A stretch of 64,000 nt of DNA from Porifericola rhodea (GTDB taxonomy: Bacteria > Bacteroidota > Bacteroidia > Cytophagales > Cyclobacteriaceae). A model generated the notes under the pieces. It saw only the letters and a program-made list of their open reading frames with translations, did no database searches and was not told the origin of the DNA. Both the position numbers and the translations under genes were made by a program. The first letter of the stretch is position 1; every line of letters begins with the position of its first letter. Below are positions 9,205-17,672 of the stretch, in pieces. The stretch covers positions 4,852,501 through 4,916,500 of the forward strand of contig NZ_CP119421.1 in NCBI RefSeq assembly GCF_030506305.1, read 5' to 3'.

Positions 9205-9918
9205 TTAATCTTTAGAATTTATTCGGCTAAGCTTCATCCCCATCAGATCTAACATGCGTTGAAACTCAGGCTGAATCTCAGCTTTAATAATTAGTTCTTT
9301 TTTAGTTATCGGATGTACAAATTGTAAAAGGCAGGCATGCAACAACATGGTATCCATTTGCCATTTTTGCTTAAAAAACTTGTTTTGTTTATTGCACCCA
9401 TGCGGTCGGTCAGCAATAATAGGATGACGAATATGACTTAAATGTTTACGAATCTGATGCATACGCCCTGTGGTAGGGCAGGCTTTAATAAGAGAGTAAC
9501 GAGAAGTTTTATATCTACCGAAGGGTATGGCCAGCTCTGCCCTGTCTACAGTTCTAAACGATGTAAAAGCTTCTTGCAAAGTCCCATTTTCTTTGCGTAA
9601 AGGATAATCAATTTCTACATAGTCTTCTGTATATCCTCTCACCAAAGCCCAGTACTCTTTTTTTGTTTCACTTTTAGCAAAGAGGCTTTGGGTTAATTTA
9701 TGTGTATTTTCATTAAGAGTAAATAAAAGTACGCCCCCGGTTTTTCTATCTAAGCGATGTACTGGATACACACTCTGACTGATCTGATCTCTTAGTAATT
9801 GCAGGGCAAACTCTGTTGCATCCTTGGCAATAGGTGAACGATGCACCAAAAGTCCATGTGGCTTGTTAATAGCGACATATTCCTCATCCTGATATACGAT
9901 TTCAAGCTCCATAACCAA
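9205..9918 (-). CDS. truC: tRNA pseudouridine synthase C
   Basis: RluA-family pseudouridine synthase. The catalytic Asp57 lies in the motif HRLDRKTGG (54-62). The early [14 protein letters not shown] and later [10 protein letters not shown] and [10 protein letters not shown] segments resemble TruC, which modifies U65 of tRNA, more than the longer RluC/RluD, and there is no S4 domain (237 aa). The start at 9918 overlaps the upstream decarboxylase stop by 17 nt; Met3 at 9912 is an alternative. Translational coupling is likely. Confidence 0.88.
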   Translation of the reverse strand: MVMELEIVYQDEEYVAINKPHGLLVHRSPIAKDATEFALQLLRDQISQSVYPVHRLDRKTGGVLLFTLNENTHKLTQSLFAKSETKKEYWALVRGYTEDYVEIDYPLRKENGTLQEAFTSFRTVDRAELAIPFGRYKTSRYSLIKACPTTGRMHQIRKHLSHIRHPIIADRPHGCNKQNKFFKQKWQMDTMLLHACLLQFVHPITKKELIIKAEIQPEFQRMLDLMGMKLSRINSKD

Positions 9919-11329
9919 CTTTTAGGTCTTCAGCAGTTTGCTTTATTAAGCGCCATGACTCTACAACATGATGCTCCTGTACCTGAGTTTGTCCAATTAC
10001 CATTCTAATAAGAAACTGCCCCTTAAGCTTGGTATGCGTAAGGTATAATTTACCACTAGCATTTAATTTCTGCATCAGCTCTTGATTCTTTTGGTTATTA
10101 ACCTCCTGGTTTTCAGAGAACTGACAGTAGAAAGCCAAAAGGTTCATTCGTTCTATCTGCAATACAAAGGCATCATCTTCACGAATGAGATGGGCCAGCT
10201 TATGCGCCAGCTCTATATGGTGCCTGATTTGCTTCTGAAGGCCTTCTTTACCAAAACTTCTGATGACGAACCATAATTTGAGTGCTCTAAATCTTCTGCC
10301 CAGTGGTACACCCCAATCACGATAATCATTGACTTTTCCTCGGGTAGCCGTCTTTAGGTATTCTGGTAGTATAGCAAAGCTATTGATAAGCGTATCTACA
10401 TCTTTAACGAAATAGGCTGAGCAGTCAAAATGAGTCATTAACCATTTATGTGGGTTAAAAACAAAGCTATCCACCCCTTCTACCCCTTTAAGGTAATGTT
10501 GATACTCTTTTAAGATAAACGCAGAGCCAGCATAAGCAGCGTCTACATGCAGCCATATATTTCTGGCTTTACAGAGTTCAGCCAGTTCATTAAGAGGGTC
10601 TAAGCCCAGGGTGCCGGTAGTTCCTAGTGCAGCTACCACACAGATTGGTAAATAGCCTGCATCAATATCGGCACTTATCGCATTTTCCAGTACACTTAAC
10701 TGAATAGCTTGCTGCTCATCAACAGAAATTTTTACCAGATTTTCTTTACCCAGCCCCATAATCTTAACGGCTTTCTCTACCGAGGAGTGAGTCTCTGTAG
10801 AACAATACACCCGCATCTTTCTCTGCTGACTTAAGCCAATCTTATTTACGCTGAAATTAGTCGCTTTTTCTCGAGCACTAATTAAGGCACAAAGCGTAGC
10901 GGTGGAAGCGGTATCTTGTATTACCCCACTAAAGCTGGAAGGTAGACCAAGCATATCTCTTAGCCACTGCATTACCTGCTCTTCCAGTTCAGCAGCAGCT
11001 GGCGAAGTTTCCCAGATCATACACTGCGCACCCAGAGCAGAGGTAAGCATCTCTCCAAGCATGGAGGGAAAGCTGGCATTGGCAGGAAAATAGGCATAGA
11101 AATTCGGGCTTTGCCAATGGGTCATTCCCGGCATGATAATCTTCTGAAAATCAGCGAATATATCTTGCATATCCTCACCTTTTTGGGGAGCATAATCTGG
11201 CAATTGAGCTTTTATTTCCCCTGGAGCTACCTGCGACTTTACAGGATACTTTTCAATATCCTGATAGTAGTCGGCAATCCAGTCTACCATCTGATGCGCA
11301 TACTTTCTAAACTCTTCTGCTGAGAGCAT
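9902..11329 (-). CDS. Aromatic-L-amino-acid decarboxylase-like PLP enzyme
   Basis: Group II pyridoxal-phosphate-dependent decarboxylase, 475 aa. The N-terminal EEFRKYAHQMVDWIADYY is characteristic of the tryptophan/tyrosine/DOPA decarboxylase branch. PLP-binding residues are visible: His181 (TETHSSVEKA), Asp263 (HVDAAYAG) and the Schiff-base Lys295 (NPHKWL). It probably makes an aromatic amine such as tryptamine, tyramine or phenylethylamine; the exact substrate cannot be read from the sequence. It heads an operon with truC and yciH. Confidence 0.9.
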   Translation of the reverse strand: MLSAEEFRKYAHQMVDWIADYYQDIEKYPVKSQVAPGEIKAQLPDYAPQKGEDMQDIFADFQKIIMPGMTHWQSPNFYAYFPANASFPSMLGEMLTSALGAQCMIWETSPAAAELEEQVMQWLRDMLGLPSSFSGVIQDTASTATLCALISAREKATNFSVNKIGLSQQRKMRVYCSTETHSSVEKAVKIMGLGKENLVKISVDEQQAIQLSVLENAISADIDAGYLPICVVAALGTTGTLGLDPLNELAELCKARNIWLHVDAAYAGSAFILKEYQHYLKGVEGVDSFVFNPHKWLMTHFDCSAYFVKDVDTLINSFAILPEYLKTATRGKVNDYRDWGVPLGRRFRALKLWFVIRSFGKEGLQKQIRHHIELAHKLAHLIREDDAFVLQIERMNLLAFYCQFSENQEVNNQKNQELMQKLNASGKLYLTHTKLKGQFLIRMVIGQTQVQEHHVVESWRLIKQTAEDLKVGYGA

Positions 11330-11440
11330 AATCTTTGTAGGTTAGGTAATTAGGTGAATGCCAAAGTACAGCGGTGCAAGTTAGTGCAGTTGCTGCATAC
11401 AAAAAAATAAGCAAAAGCTCCTCTTATTGTCTGAGCAGTT

Positions 11441-12352
11441 TTACATAATGTACTCATTATTTACAGGCTGTACGGGCTCTGGTATCTGCTGCTCTCCTAG
11501 CATTTGCAAAAGGTTTATTTCAATGGTTCTGGTAATCTGGCTTAGAGGTATACCGGAAGGAATAGAATCAAAAGGGTTGAGTAAAGATAAACCAATGAGG
11601 TGCGTAGTTTGAAACACAAAACCTATAAGCCAACCTAGTAGTATTGACCACGCTCCTATGGTTTGCGTGCAATACACGGTAATCAGGATAACAAATACCC
11701 AGATAAAGAGGCGTGTAAAGAAATGATAAGTGGTAGGAAAGACTGTATTTTTAATACGTTCGGACTTACCCATGCAATCGCAAAACCTAACCAGAGTATG
11801 GTTGAGCTCTACAAACTGAAACCCATTGATAACATTTTCCTCATGGAGCTTTCCAATTTCTTTAGACTGCTGTTCCAGAATAGCATTATGTAGATTGCTT
11901 TGACGGTTTACATTTTGAACCTCATCCTGTTCCAGATACTTCTGATAAGTCTGGTCATCTGTTCTGCGTAAATTACTTTTTAGCGCATAAAGAAAAGCTA
12001 TATGCCGGTGTACCAGTCTGCGCTGAAGCGCTTTTATATTATAAGTAGGGTCCTGAGTTTGTGGAATATAATATAACACCCCACGAGCCCATGAGCGGGA
12101 GTCGTTTACAAGTTCTCCCCATATTTTGCGCGCCTCCCACCAGCGATCATAGGCCTGGTTATTATTAAAACCTATAAAAAAAGCCAATGCAGTACCTAGT
12201 AGTGAGGGTATTATCGCAGGAAGCTCTATATATTCTTTCACCAGATGCTCATCTATAAAATAGGCTAAGCCGCAGGATAGTATTAAAAATAAATCAGTTT
12301 TCCAGGTAATCTTAAGGATTCTTAATAGTTGAATATTGCGGGAGATAATCAT
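11441..12352 (-). CDS. Bestrophin-family chloride-channel-like membrane protein
   Basis: A 303-aa member of the bacterial bestrophin (UPF0187) family. It shows the hallmark N-terminal membrane segment followed by PSLLGTALAFFIGFNNNQAYDRWWEARK (quoted in part: FIGFNNNQAYDRWWEAR) and a C-terminal pair of membrane helices before NPFDSIPSGIPL. Bacterial homologues form pentameric ion channels. It stands alone between the decarboxylase and the PAP2 gene. Confidence 0.92.
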   Translation of the reverse strand: MIISRNIQLLRILKITWKTDLFLILSCGLAYFIDEHLVKEYIELPAIIPSLLGTALAFFIGFNNNQAYDRWWEARKIWGELVNDSRSWARGVLYYIPQTQDPTYNIKALQRRLVHRHIAFLYALKSNLRRTDDQTYQKYLEQDEVQNVNRQSNLHNAILEQQSKEIGKLHEENVINGFQFVELNHTLVRFCDCMGKSERIKNTVFPTTYHFFTRLFIWVFVILITVYCTQTIGAWSILLGWLIGFVFQTTHLIGLSLLNPFDSIPSGIPLSQITRTIEINLLQMLGEQQIPEPVQPVNNEYIM

Positions 12353-12475
12353 GAGTTTGGCTTAGTTTGAAATACACAATAAAAATAAAAGCTTAGGCAA
12401 AAGTGTTTAAAAAATCCTGAGCATAAACCAATTTACTATGCATACATATGTAAAATTGAAAATAACTGACAATAA

Positions 12476-12510
12476 AAAAAGGAACAAGCCGTAAGTAGCT
12501 GTTCCTTTAA
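12476..12510 (-). terminator. Terminator after the PAP2 gene
   Basis: AAAGGAACA (12478-12486) pairs with TGTTCCTTT (12500-12508), with GC/GC pairs inside. On the minus strand the stem runs into a T-rich tract (complement of the A run at 12474-12480). It starts about 22 nt after the minus-strand stop at 12530. Confidence 0.85.
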
Positions 12511-12529
12511 AAATTGAAGATGAGTAGTA

Positions 12530-13279
12530 TTACAAACTTCTGGATAAGGTTATCCCCAGACAGTCCCCTCCGTAAAAAGGATAGATTAAAGTTTGCTGCG
12601 CCTTCGCAGGCGTCTTCTTTTCCTGATTTTTTCTGAAATGCGGAGCAATCCAGTAAGCAACTTTAGTACTCAAAATACCAATACCTGCTCCCGCGGCAAC
12701 ATCAGTAACCCAGTGCCGATCATTATATATTCTACCCAGTCCGGTTCCTGCTGCTAATATATATCCCGCGATTCCGTACCAGACCGACACATCTTTATAC
12801 TCCTGCCATAAATATTCGGCTCCCATAAAAGCAGTTGCGGTATGTCCTGAGGGAAAAGAGTTACTGGATTTTCCGTCTGGTCTTAGAATTTTTGTAGATC
12901 TTTTCAAAGAAGTTACGGTAATCCCCATAATGATATATGACAAAGCCAGATTTCTGGTACGGTGTCTTAGATTGTTTTTACCTCTTACACCTATAGAGTT
13001 GAGTCCATATACTGTCAGCATGGGAGAATACTGCATATAATCATCTATAGAGGTTTTTTTTAAGATATGTTCATCAACTTCTTTGTTTACCTTTTCATTA
13101 AAAGACTGTAGCGGTTTGTTATTCAGGCCAACTACCCCATAGGTAATGAGCGCTGCGGGTGCTGCCAATGATTTTAAGTTAATTTTGTTCTGAGTAGTAA
13201 GGCTATCCCTAGGTGAATCCTGGGCATTTAGCTGTACACTTAAAAAGAAACTGAGTAGTAATAAATAGATTTTTTGCAT
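12530..13279 (-). CDS. PAP2 superfamily phosphatase (exported)
   Basis: Phosphatidic-acid-phosphatase type 2 / haloperoxidase-like protein, 249 aa. It has a signal peptide (residues 1-20, ending LNAQ) and all three phosphatase motifs: KRSTKILRP (126-134), PSGHT with His146, and GRIYNDRHWVTD with Arg183, His189 and Asp193. It probably removes phosphate from undecaprenyl pyrophosphate or another lipid phosphate on the outer face of the inner membrane. Monocistronic with its own terminator. Confidence 0.9.
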   Translation of the reverse strand: MQKIYLLLLSFFLSVQLNAQDSPRDSLTTQNKINLKSLAAPAALITYGVVGLNNKPLQSFNEKVNKEVDEHILKKTSIDDYMQYSPMLTVYGLNSIGVRGKNNLRHRTRNLALSYIIMGITVTSLKRSTKILRPDGKSSNSFPSGHTATAFMGAEYLWQEYKDVSVWYGIAGYILAAGTGLGRIYNDRHWVTDVAAGAGIGILSTKVAYWIAPHFRKNQEKKTPAKAQQTLIYPFYGGDCLGITLSRSL

Positions 13280-13934
13280 ACGTGGGTGTTTAGTTCCTGT
13301 TAAATAAGGGCTTAGTAGTTAAGCCAAAAAGAAACTAAAACAGTACCACAGAAAGGCGTTTTTGGGCTTGTGTATGAATCTGAATAGGTTTTCAGAAACT
13401 CAGATAGAGTTTAAATGTCAGAATAACGGCGGTAGGTAAAAAAACTTTAAGCTATTGATAAAATTTCTAGTCTATTGACATCTATTTATTTAAAAAATAC
13501 TGTTTTAAATAGCTCATATCCTCCTAAAAGGATAGATAATAGGTTAAAAGTATAAATTATAACCTACTCAAATAGTCTAGGTATTTTACTGCTAAGATTT
13601 TAGGCAATTACTCTGTAGCTTTTTTTTATGAAATGAACCCAGAAATTTCAGCCCTGAGCATAGCAACACTACAATTATATTACGTAAATAACTGTAAATC
13701 AATATATTATCAACACACTAAAAAATATTTTCAAGCCTTATTTTCTTTTAAAATGGCCTATAAAAAGGTTATTCGCCAAAACTACCTCAGTATGTAAGCC
13801 TTAAGCCTTAGCTGCGCAATTGTGGTATATATACGACCTTATTTTACTATTAAAACTAAAGCACCAGCCGGAAGTGCTGATGCTTTTGTCTGTTTTATCC
13901 AAGAAAGAGAAGGCAAGTAACTCTTTCAGGTGAT
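13280..13934. other. Gap of 655 bp with hairpins and no convincing gene
   Basis: This is the longest gene-free stretch of the window and is AT-rich. It contains two adjacent small inverted repeats, TATCCT/AGGATA (13517-13534) and TAGGTTA/TAACCTA (13540-13566), and CTATTTA/TAAATAG just before them. A 54-codon ORF (13633-13797, plus strand) starts MNPEISALS but shows no recognisable features. A terminator-like hairpin lies at the right end. It may hide a small RNA; nothing can be assigned. Confidence 0.4.
13858..13887 (-). terminator. Terminator of the Crp/Fnr operon
   Basis: AAAGCA (13858-13863) and CAGC (13865-13868) pair with GCTG (13876-13879) and TGCTTT (13881-13886), giving a stable hairpin with one mismatch. 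It lies 48 nt past the minus-strand stop at 13935 and is followed on that strand by AGTTTTAATA, a weak T tract. Plus-strand function is also possible. Confidence 0.65.
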
Positions 13935-14564
13935 TTAAATGACCTCAAAAAGTTCTTCTACAGGTCTTCTTACTTTTGCGGCTTGCTGACTGCTATCATC
14001 TTCTGCACGATAGCCAATGGTTGCCACCACCGCAGCATTCAGCCCTCTTTCTTTTAGGCCCAGTATTTCGTTATAAGTTTCAGATTCAAAGCCTTCCATA
14101 GGGCAGGCATCTATTTTAAGTTCGGCACAGGCAGTAAGTAGGTTACCCAATGCCAGATAGGTCTGGCGGGCTGTCCAGTTCGCTTTTTCCGCATCGCTTT
14201 TTTCTGCCAGCTTGGATTTAACAAAGTCACCATAGCCCTGCAGGTCTTCTACTTTCTGCTGACGGGTGTCAGCGACCAGTTTTACGAAATCATCAATCTG
14301 TTCATCTTGTATGTTGGTATAATTACAAAAAACCACCAAATGTGAGGCATCTGTTATTTGTCCCTGCCCCCAGGAGGCTGGCTTTAATTGCTCACGCAGA
14401 GCCTTGTCTTCAACAAAAAGTACTTTGTATAACTGCAAACCATAAGAGGATACAGACAGTTGCACTGCCTCTTTTATAATTTCTATATCTGCTGAAGATA
14501 TTTTTTTGTTAGGGTCAAATTTTTTGGTGGCATAGCGCCATTTCAAATTTTCTATCAATTCCAT
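13935..14564 (-). CDS. NfsB-type NAD(P)H-dependent nitroreductase
   Basis: FMN oxidoreductase of the nitroreductase superfamily, 209 aa, close in layout to NfsB/dihydropteridine reductase. WRYATKKFD (residues 9-17), the SVSSYGLQLYKVLFV segment, PMEGF followed by NEILGLKERGLNAAVVATIGYR (quoted in part: LNAAVVATIGYR) and the C-terminal KVRRP are characteristic. It is the last of four genes transcribed from a Crp/Fnr-type regulator, 29 nt after the acetyltransferase. Likely substrates are quinones, nitro compounds or flavins. Confidence 0.9.
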   Translation of the reverse strand: MELIENLKWRYATKKFDPNKKISSADIEIIKEAVQLSVSSYGLQLYKVLFVEDKALREQLKPASWGQGQITDASHLVVFCNYTNIQDEQIDDFVKLVADTRQQKVEDLQGYGDFVKSKLAEKSDAEKANWTARQTYLALGNLLTACAELKIDACPMEGFESETYNEILGLKERGLNAAVVATIGYRAEDDSSQQAAKVRRPVEELFEVI

Positions 14565-14593
14565 AATTACTTAATTCTCAATATTTGTTTTAT

Positions 14594-15334
14594 CTACAAT
14601 TCTTGTCTCAACATGTAATTAGTCATTCTAAAGTGCTCTTTAAATCCAAGTTTCTGATACAGACCAAGCCCCATGGCCGATGCCTGTAAACTGGCATACT
14701 TAAAACCTTCGGTAATAGACTGATTGAGTAAGTGCTGCATCAATGCTTCGGCCAGTCCTTTTCTTCGCATTTCAGGTATAATGCCCATTGCATGCACGCC
14801 TATGGTTTCTGTATTAGACGCATGTAATATGGCCGTACCTACTGGCTGATTATAATGGTACGCGATATAAAAACGCGGAGCTTTGTATTGTGGTAGTAGT
14901 AGGTTTTGGTCAATCTGATATGCAAAGCAATCATAAAAAAGTCTCTCCCAGAGAAGGGCGTCTTTTGCCTGCTTTACTTTTTTTATACTTAAGCTATGTT
15001 CTACGCTAAACTTCTCCTGAAGTTGTAGGTACATGCCTATTTGTTGAAAGACAGGCTCAAATCCCTGACTTTCCAAAAATGAATACGAACGCTCATCATA
15101 AATGTTCCAGTAGGGAATGATGACTTTCTTTTCATGAGCTCTGATAACTTCTTTAGCCGGTAAAACACTTTCTTCGCTAGCCTGCTGATGAAACCACAGC
15201 CTATTCGGCCAGTCAGAATAGTTAAGCAATACACTATCAAAGTATTTGTTAGAAGAATAAACACCAAAGGCCTCTCCTACACTTTGCCAAAGTGCGCAAA
15301 GGTTAGCTATATTTTGATTGATGAGATAATCCAT
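14594..15334 (-). CDS. GNAT-family N-acetyltransferase
   Basis: A 246-aa protein with a C-terminal GNAT domain. The acetyl-CoA-binding motif A is RRKGLAEALMQHLL (about residues 191-204), preceded by the strand VHAMGIIP and followed by YQKLGF near the end. The N-terminal half is not recognisable and may fix the substrate, which is unknown. It lies 2 nt downstream of the transporter gene, so the two are translated from one mRNA. Confidence 0.82.
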   Translation of the reverse strand: MDYLINQNIANLCALWQSVGEAFGVYSSNKYFDSVLLNYSDWPNRLWFHQQASEESVLPAKEVIRAHEKKVIIPYWNIYDERSYSFLESQGFEPVFQQIGMYLQLQEKFSVEHSLSIKKVKQAKDALLWERLFYDCFAYQIDQNLLLPQYKAPRFYIAYHYNQPVGTAILHASNTETIGVHAMGIIPEMRRKGLAEALMQHLLNQSITEGFKYASLQASAMGLGLYQKLGFKEHFRMTNYMLRQEL

Positions 15335-15336
15335 TT

Positions 15337-15786
15337 TTAGTTTTTATTGATAATAATAATTCCGCTAATCAGGATGAGAATGCCAATTAATCTTTTTATA
15401 CCCAGAGGTTCTTGAGGTAAGCCAAACCAGGCGAAATGACCCGCTATAACCGAAAATATCACCTGTCCGCATAAACCTAAAGATATCATGCTGGATACAC
15501 CTAAACGGGGAATGGTATAGTAATACAGACTAATGCCCAGTACGCTGAACAAACCACCGCTAAACCACAAATAATAGGGCACACTTTTGATTTCCTGAAC
15601 ATCAGGTAGATGCTTAACGCTCAGTAATACAAAGCAAAATGCAAAAGTAGCACTGCAAAAAAATGCTACCAATGACGCCAGCAAAGGGTTTTTAAGCAAG
15701 ACTCCCAATTGAGCATTTAAGCCTCCCTGTACAGCCAGAAAAACCCCTCCGGTAAAGGCCAGTAAACTTAATGTTAAATGATTCAT
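15337..15786 (-). CDS. DMT-family (DUF606-like) membrane transporter
   Basis: A 149-aa, five-helix membrane protein. The opening AFTGGVFLAVQGGLNAQLG and the later GVSSMISLGLCGQVIFSVI are typical of the DUF606/YdcZ branch of the drug/metabolite transporter superfamily, in which half-size proteins dimerise. The family often sits next to Crp/Fnr-type regulator genes in Bacteroidota, as here. The substrate is unknown. Confidence 0.85.
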   Translation of the reverse strand: MNHLTLSLLAFTGGVFLAVQGGLNAQLGVLLKNPLLASLVAFFCSATFAFCFVLLSVKHLPDVQEIKSVPYYLWFSGGLFSVLGISLYYYTIPRLGVSSMISLGLCGQVIFSVIAGHFAWFGLPQEPLGIKRLIGILILISGIIIINKN

Positions 15787-15847
15787 AGCCTAAAGGTAGA
15801 TGTCCCTTCGGCATTAGGCATTTACATATGTTGATGATTTAAAAAAG

Positions 15848-16444
15848 CTACAACTCCCTTCGGATACGGCTTAACTGGGTAGGAGTAATGCCCAGGTAAG
15901 AAGCAATAAGTCGCTGGGAAACCTGTTGCTCCAGCTCAGGATAATCTTTTAAAAACTGAACGTAACGTTCGCTGGCATTTTGGGTAGCAAAAGATATCTG
16001 GCGCTTTTCATTTTCTACCACCCATTTCTGCTCCAGATAGGCGATATAAAAGTTTTTCAGATCCTGGTGTTGATAAATCTTTTCTTTATAAAGCTGATAA
16101 TCCATTTCCAGAACTACTGACTTGCATAGAGCTTCTATGCTAAATGAGGAGGGTGACTGTAGCTGCAATGATACGGTAGAGCCCGCAAAATTATGGGGTA
16201 CAAAAAAATTCTTGATATGTGTCTCCCCTTCTTCCTTTATAAATAATGAGATGAGTATTCCACTACACACAAAGTAGATCTTACGAGCTATCTGCCCTGG
16301 CCGAACAAGTACTTCGCCTTTTACTAAGCTTCTTGGCTCTGCCAGCGCGTACAGTTGCTCAAAGGAATCATCAGAAACCGGAGCAAAAGTATGCATACTC
16401 TTTTTTAAAATATCTTTGTACTGATCTGGTTGAAGAGATGTCAT
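15848..16444 (-). CDS. Crp/Fnr-family transcriptional regulator
   Basis: A 198-aa regulator. Residues 25-120 form a cyclic-nucleotide-binding-like beta roll (GEVLVRPGQIARKIYFVCSG), and residues 170-198 a compact helix-turn-helix (SQRLIASYLGITPTQLSRI). Only two cysteines are evident, so there is no FNR-type Fe-S cluster. It heads an operon with a DMT transporter, an acetyltransferase and a nitroreductase. The 380-bp leader has many TTCAAA/TTTGA elements that could be its operator sites. The ligand is unknown. Confidence 0.88.
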   Translation of the reverse strand: MTSLQPDQYKDILKKSMHTFAPVSDDSFEQLYALAEPRSLVKGEVLVRPGQIARKIYFVCSGILISLFIKEEGETHIKNFFVPHNFAGSTVSLQLQSPSSFSIEALCKSVVLEMDYQLYKEKIYQHQDLKNFYIAYLEQKWVVENEKRQISFATQNASERYVQFLKDYPELEQQVSQRLIASYLGITPTQLSRIRREL

Positions 16445-16563
16445 GCTATCAACAGGCTACTTGCTCTAAATTTACAGGAGCCGTTTCAAAGTTCAAATTT
16501 TCATGTTTGTAACTTCAATGTATAGCTTGGCAACATGTTCTAAAGCCCGGCTTTGAGCTTAAT

Positions 16564-16581
16564 AACTTCAAATTTGAGGTT
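16564..16581. repeat. 18-bp near-palindrome
   Basis: AACTTCAAATTTGAGGTT matches its own reverse complement except for one symmetric pair. It is about 120 nt upstream of the Crp/Fnr-type regulator start and has the symmetry expected of a dimeric regulator's site. Confidence 0.55.
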
Positions 16582-16592
16582 AAAAGATAGGG

Positions 16593-16636
16593 TTTTGATG
16601 TTCAGAAGGTCAAACTTGAGGTTCGGAACATCAAAA
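16593..16636. repeat. Perfect 11-bp inverted repeat with inner TCAA/TTGA
   Basis: TTTTGATGTTC (16593-16603) and GAACATCAAAA (16626-16636) are exact reverse complements separated by 22 nt. The spacer itself contains TCAAACTTGA, so the whole forms a nested symmetrical element. No T tract follows, so it is more likely an operator or RNA structure than a terminator. Confidence 0.6.
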
Positions 16637-16777
16637 GAGATGTTTTGAAGTACCCCTTTCAGTTTATTGCTCCTGCTTGTCTTTAAAAAAGCTGTACACA
16701 CAAGTTAGTTTAGCGATAAAACAGGCAAAATTCATTGCCTTGAGCTTAAGCTTAGTTTCATTACAACAAAACCAACG

Positions 16778-16814
16778 AACAAAAAGAAGAGGTCATTGAC
16801 ATGACCACTCTTCT
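16778..16814 (-). terminator. Terminator of the betaine-synthesis operon
   Basis: AGAAGA-GGTCAT (16785-16796) pairs with ATGACC-(AC)-TCTTCT (16801-16814) around a 4-nt loop. On the minus strand a TTTTTG tract follows. It begins 13 nt after the stop of the dimethylglycine methyltransferase. Confidence 0.85.
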
Positions 16815-16826
16815 AACTTAAGCGCT

Positions 16827-17654
16827 TTAAGCTTTCTTAAACTTTAAAATACCCCAGTTGAGGTAAGCCTTTTGTCCGGCAGCTATCCAATGCTTCAGCC
16901 CTTGCTTCATTTTGTCTACATACTCTCTGGAAATTTTATCGGCAAGGCTTTCGTAGTGGATCTCCAGCCCATGCAATACCTGAGTGTAATGATTAACTAA
17001 TTGCTCAGGCATAAGTATTACTTCTTCTTCACTCAGGCCTACTTCCTTCGCAAATTCACGGTATTGAGCTACCGAGCCCATCTCTTCCAGATGTATCCGC
17101 TTTAGTACAGCATCCAGCACGCCATCTGGGCAGTCATCAGCCTGCATAGGATCAGTAAAAATGAATACTCCCCCCGGTTTGAGTACCCTCTGAGCCTCCT
17201 GAAAAATTTTAAATTTCTGATTGCTATGTAGTATGGCATCCTGCGACCAAAGGACATCATACGTGTTTGCATTAAAGGGTAGGGCCTCAAAATTGCCCTC
17301 TACTACATTAATTAGATGGTCTAAGCCCTGCGCCTTATTTTTTTCTTCGTTCCTATGGTTTTCGGTTGCGCTTAGGTTGAGGCAGTCTACTTTGCAGCCG
17401 AAAGTAGCTGCCAGATAACGGGCAGCGCCACCATAGCCTGAACCCAAGTCTAAAAGGTGGGTATCTACATTTAATGCGCCTGCTTTTTCTGCCATCAACA
17501 CTACGGATTGGCGTGAGGCTTCTTTAATAGAATTTTTGCCGTCGTAAATACCAATATGTATGTCTTCTCCACCCCAGATGCTGTGATAAAACTCATCAGC
17601 ATCCTGGCTGTTGTAGTATTCTTTGGTAATCTCTACGAGTTGATTATCCTGCAT
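16827..17654 (-). CDS. Sarcosine/dimethylglycine N-methyltransferase (betaine synthesis)
   Basis: SAM-dependent methyltransferase, 275 aa, that probably performs the last methylations to glycine betaine. The SAM-binding motif LLDLGSGYGG is at 67-76, and the post-motif segment FTDPM at 166-170. The Pro-Met of this segment matches by position the substrate-binding pair described for the cyanobacterial dimethylglycine methyltransferase (from memory). Its partner gene lies 18 nt upstream, and a terminator follows. Distant gamma-tocopherol-type methyltransferases share the fold, but the pairing supports betaine synthesis. Confidence 0.88.
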   Translation of the reverse strand: MQDNQLVEITKEYYNSQDADEFYHSIWGGEDIHIGIYDGKNSIKEASRQSVVLMAEKAGALNVDTHLLDLGSGYGGAARYLAATFGCKVDCLNLSATENHRNEEKNKAQGLDHLINVVEGNFEALPFNANTYDVLWSQDAILHSNQKFKIFQEAQRVLKPGGVFIFTDPMQADDCPDGVLDAVLKRIHLEEMGSVAQYREFAKEVGLSEEEVILMPEQLVNHYTQVLHGLEIHYESLADKISREYVDKMKQGLKHWIAAGQKAYLNWGILKFKKA

Positions 17655-17672
17655 GGTCTAGAAATTTTAGGT

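Larger units (their letters stand above)
16445..16826. other. Leader of the Crp/Fnr operon, rich in TTCAAA/TTTGA motifs
   Basis: This 382-bp gap holds no gene. Between 16485 and 16650 about nine TTCAAA- or TTTGA-like elements occur in both orientations, including a near-perfect palindrome and a long inverted repeat listed separately. The left-hand end near 16485 is about 40 nt upstream of the regulator start at 16444. The right part (16778-16814) is the terminator of the betaine operon. Confidence 0.5.

Noticed and set aside
13633-13797. 54-codon plus-strand ORF
   Set aside because: No motif, no start signal and AT-driven composition; not enough to call a gene.
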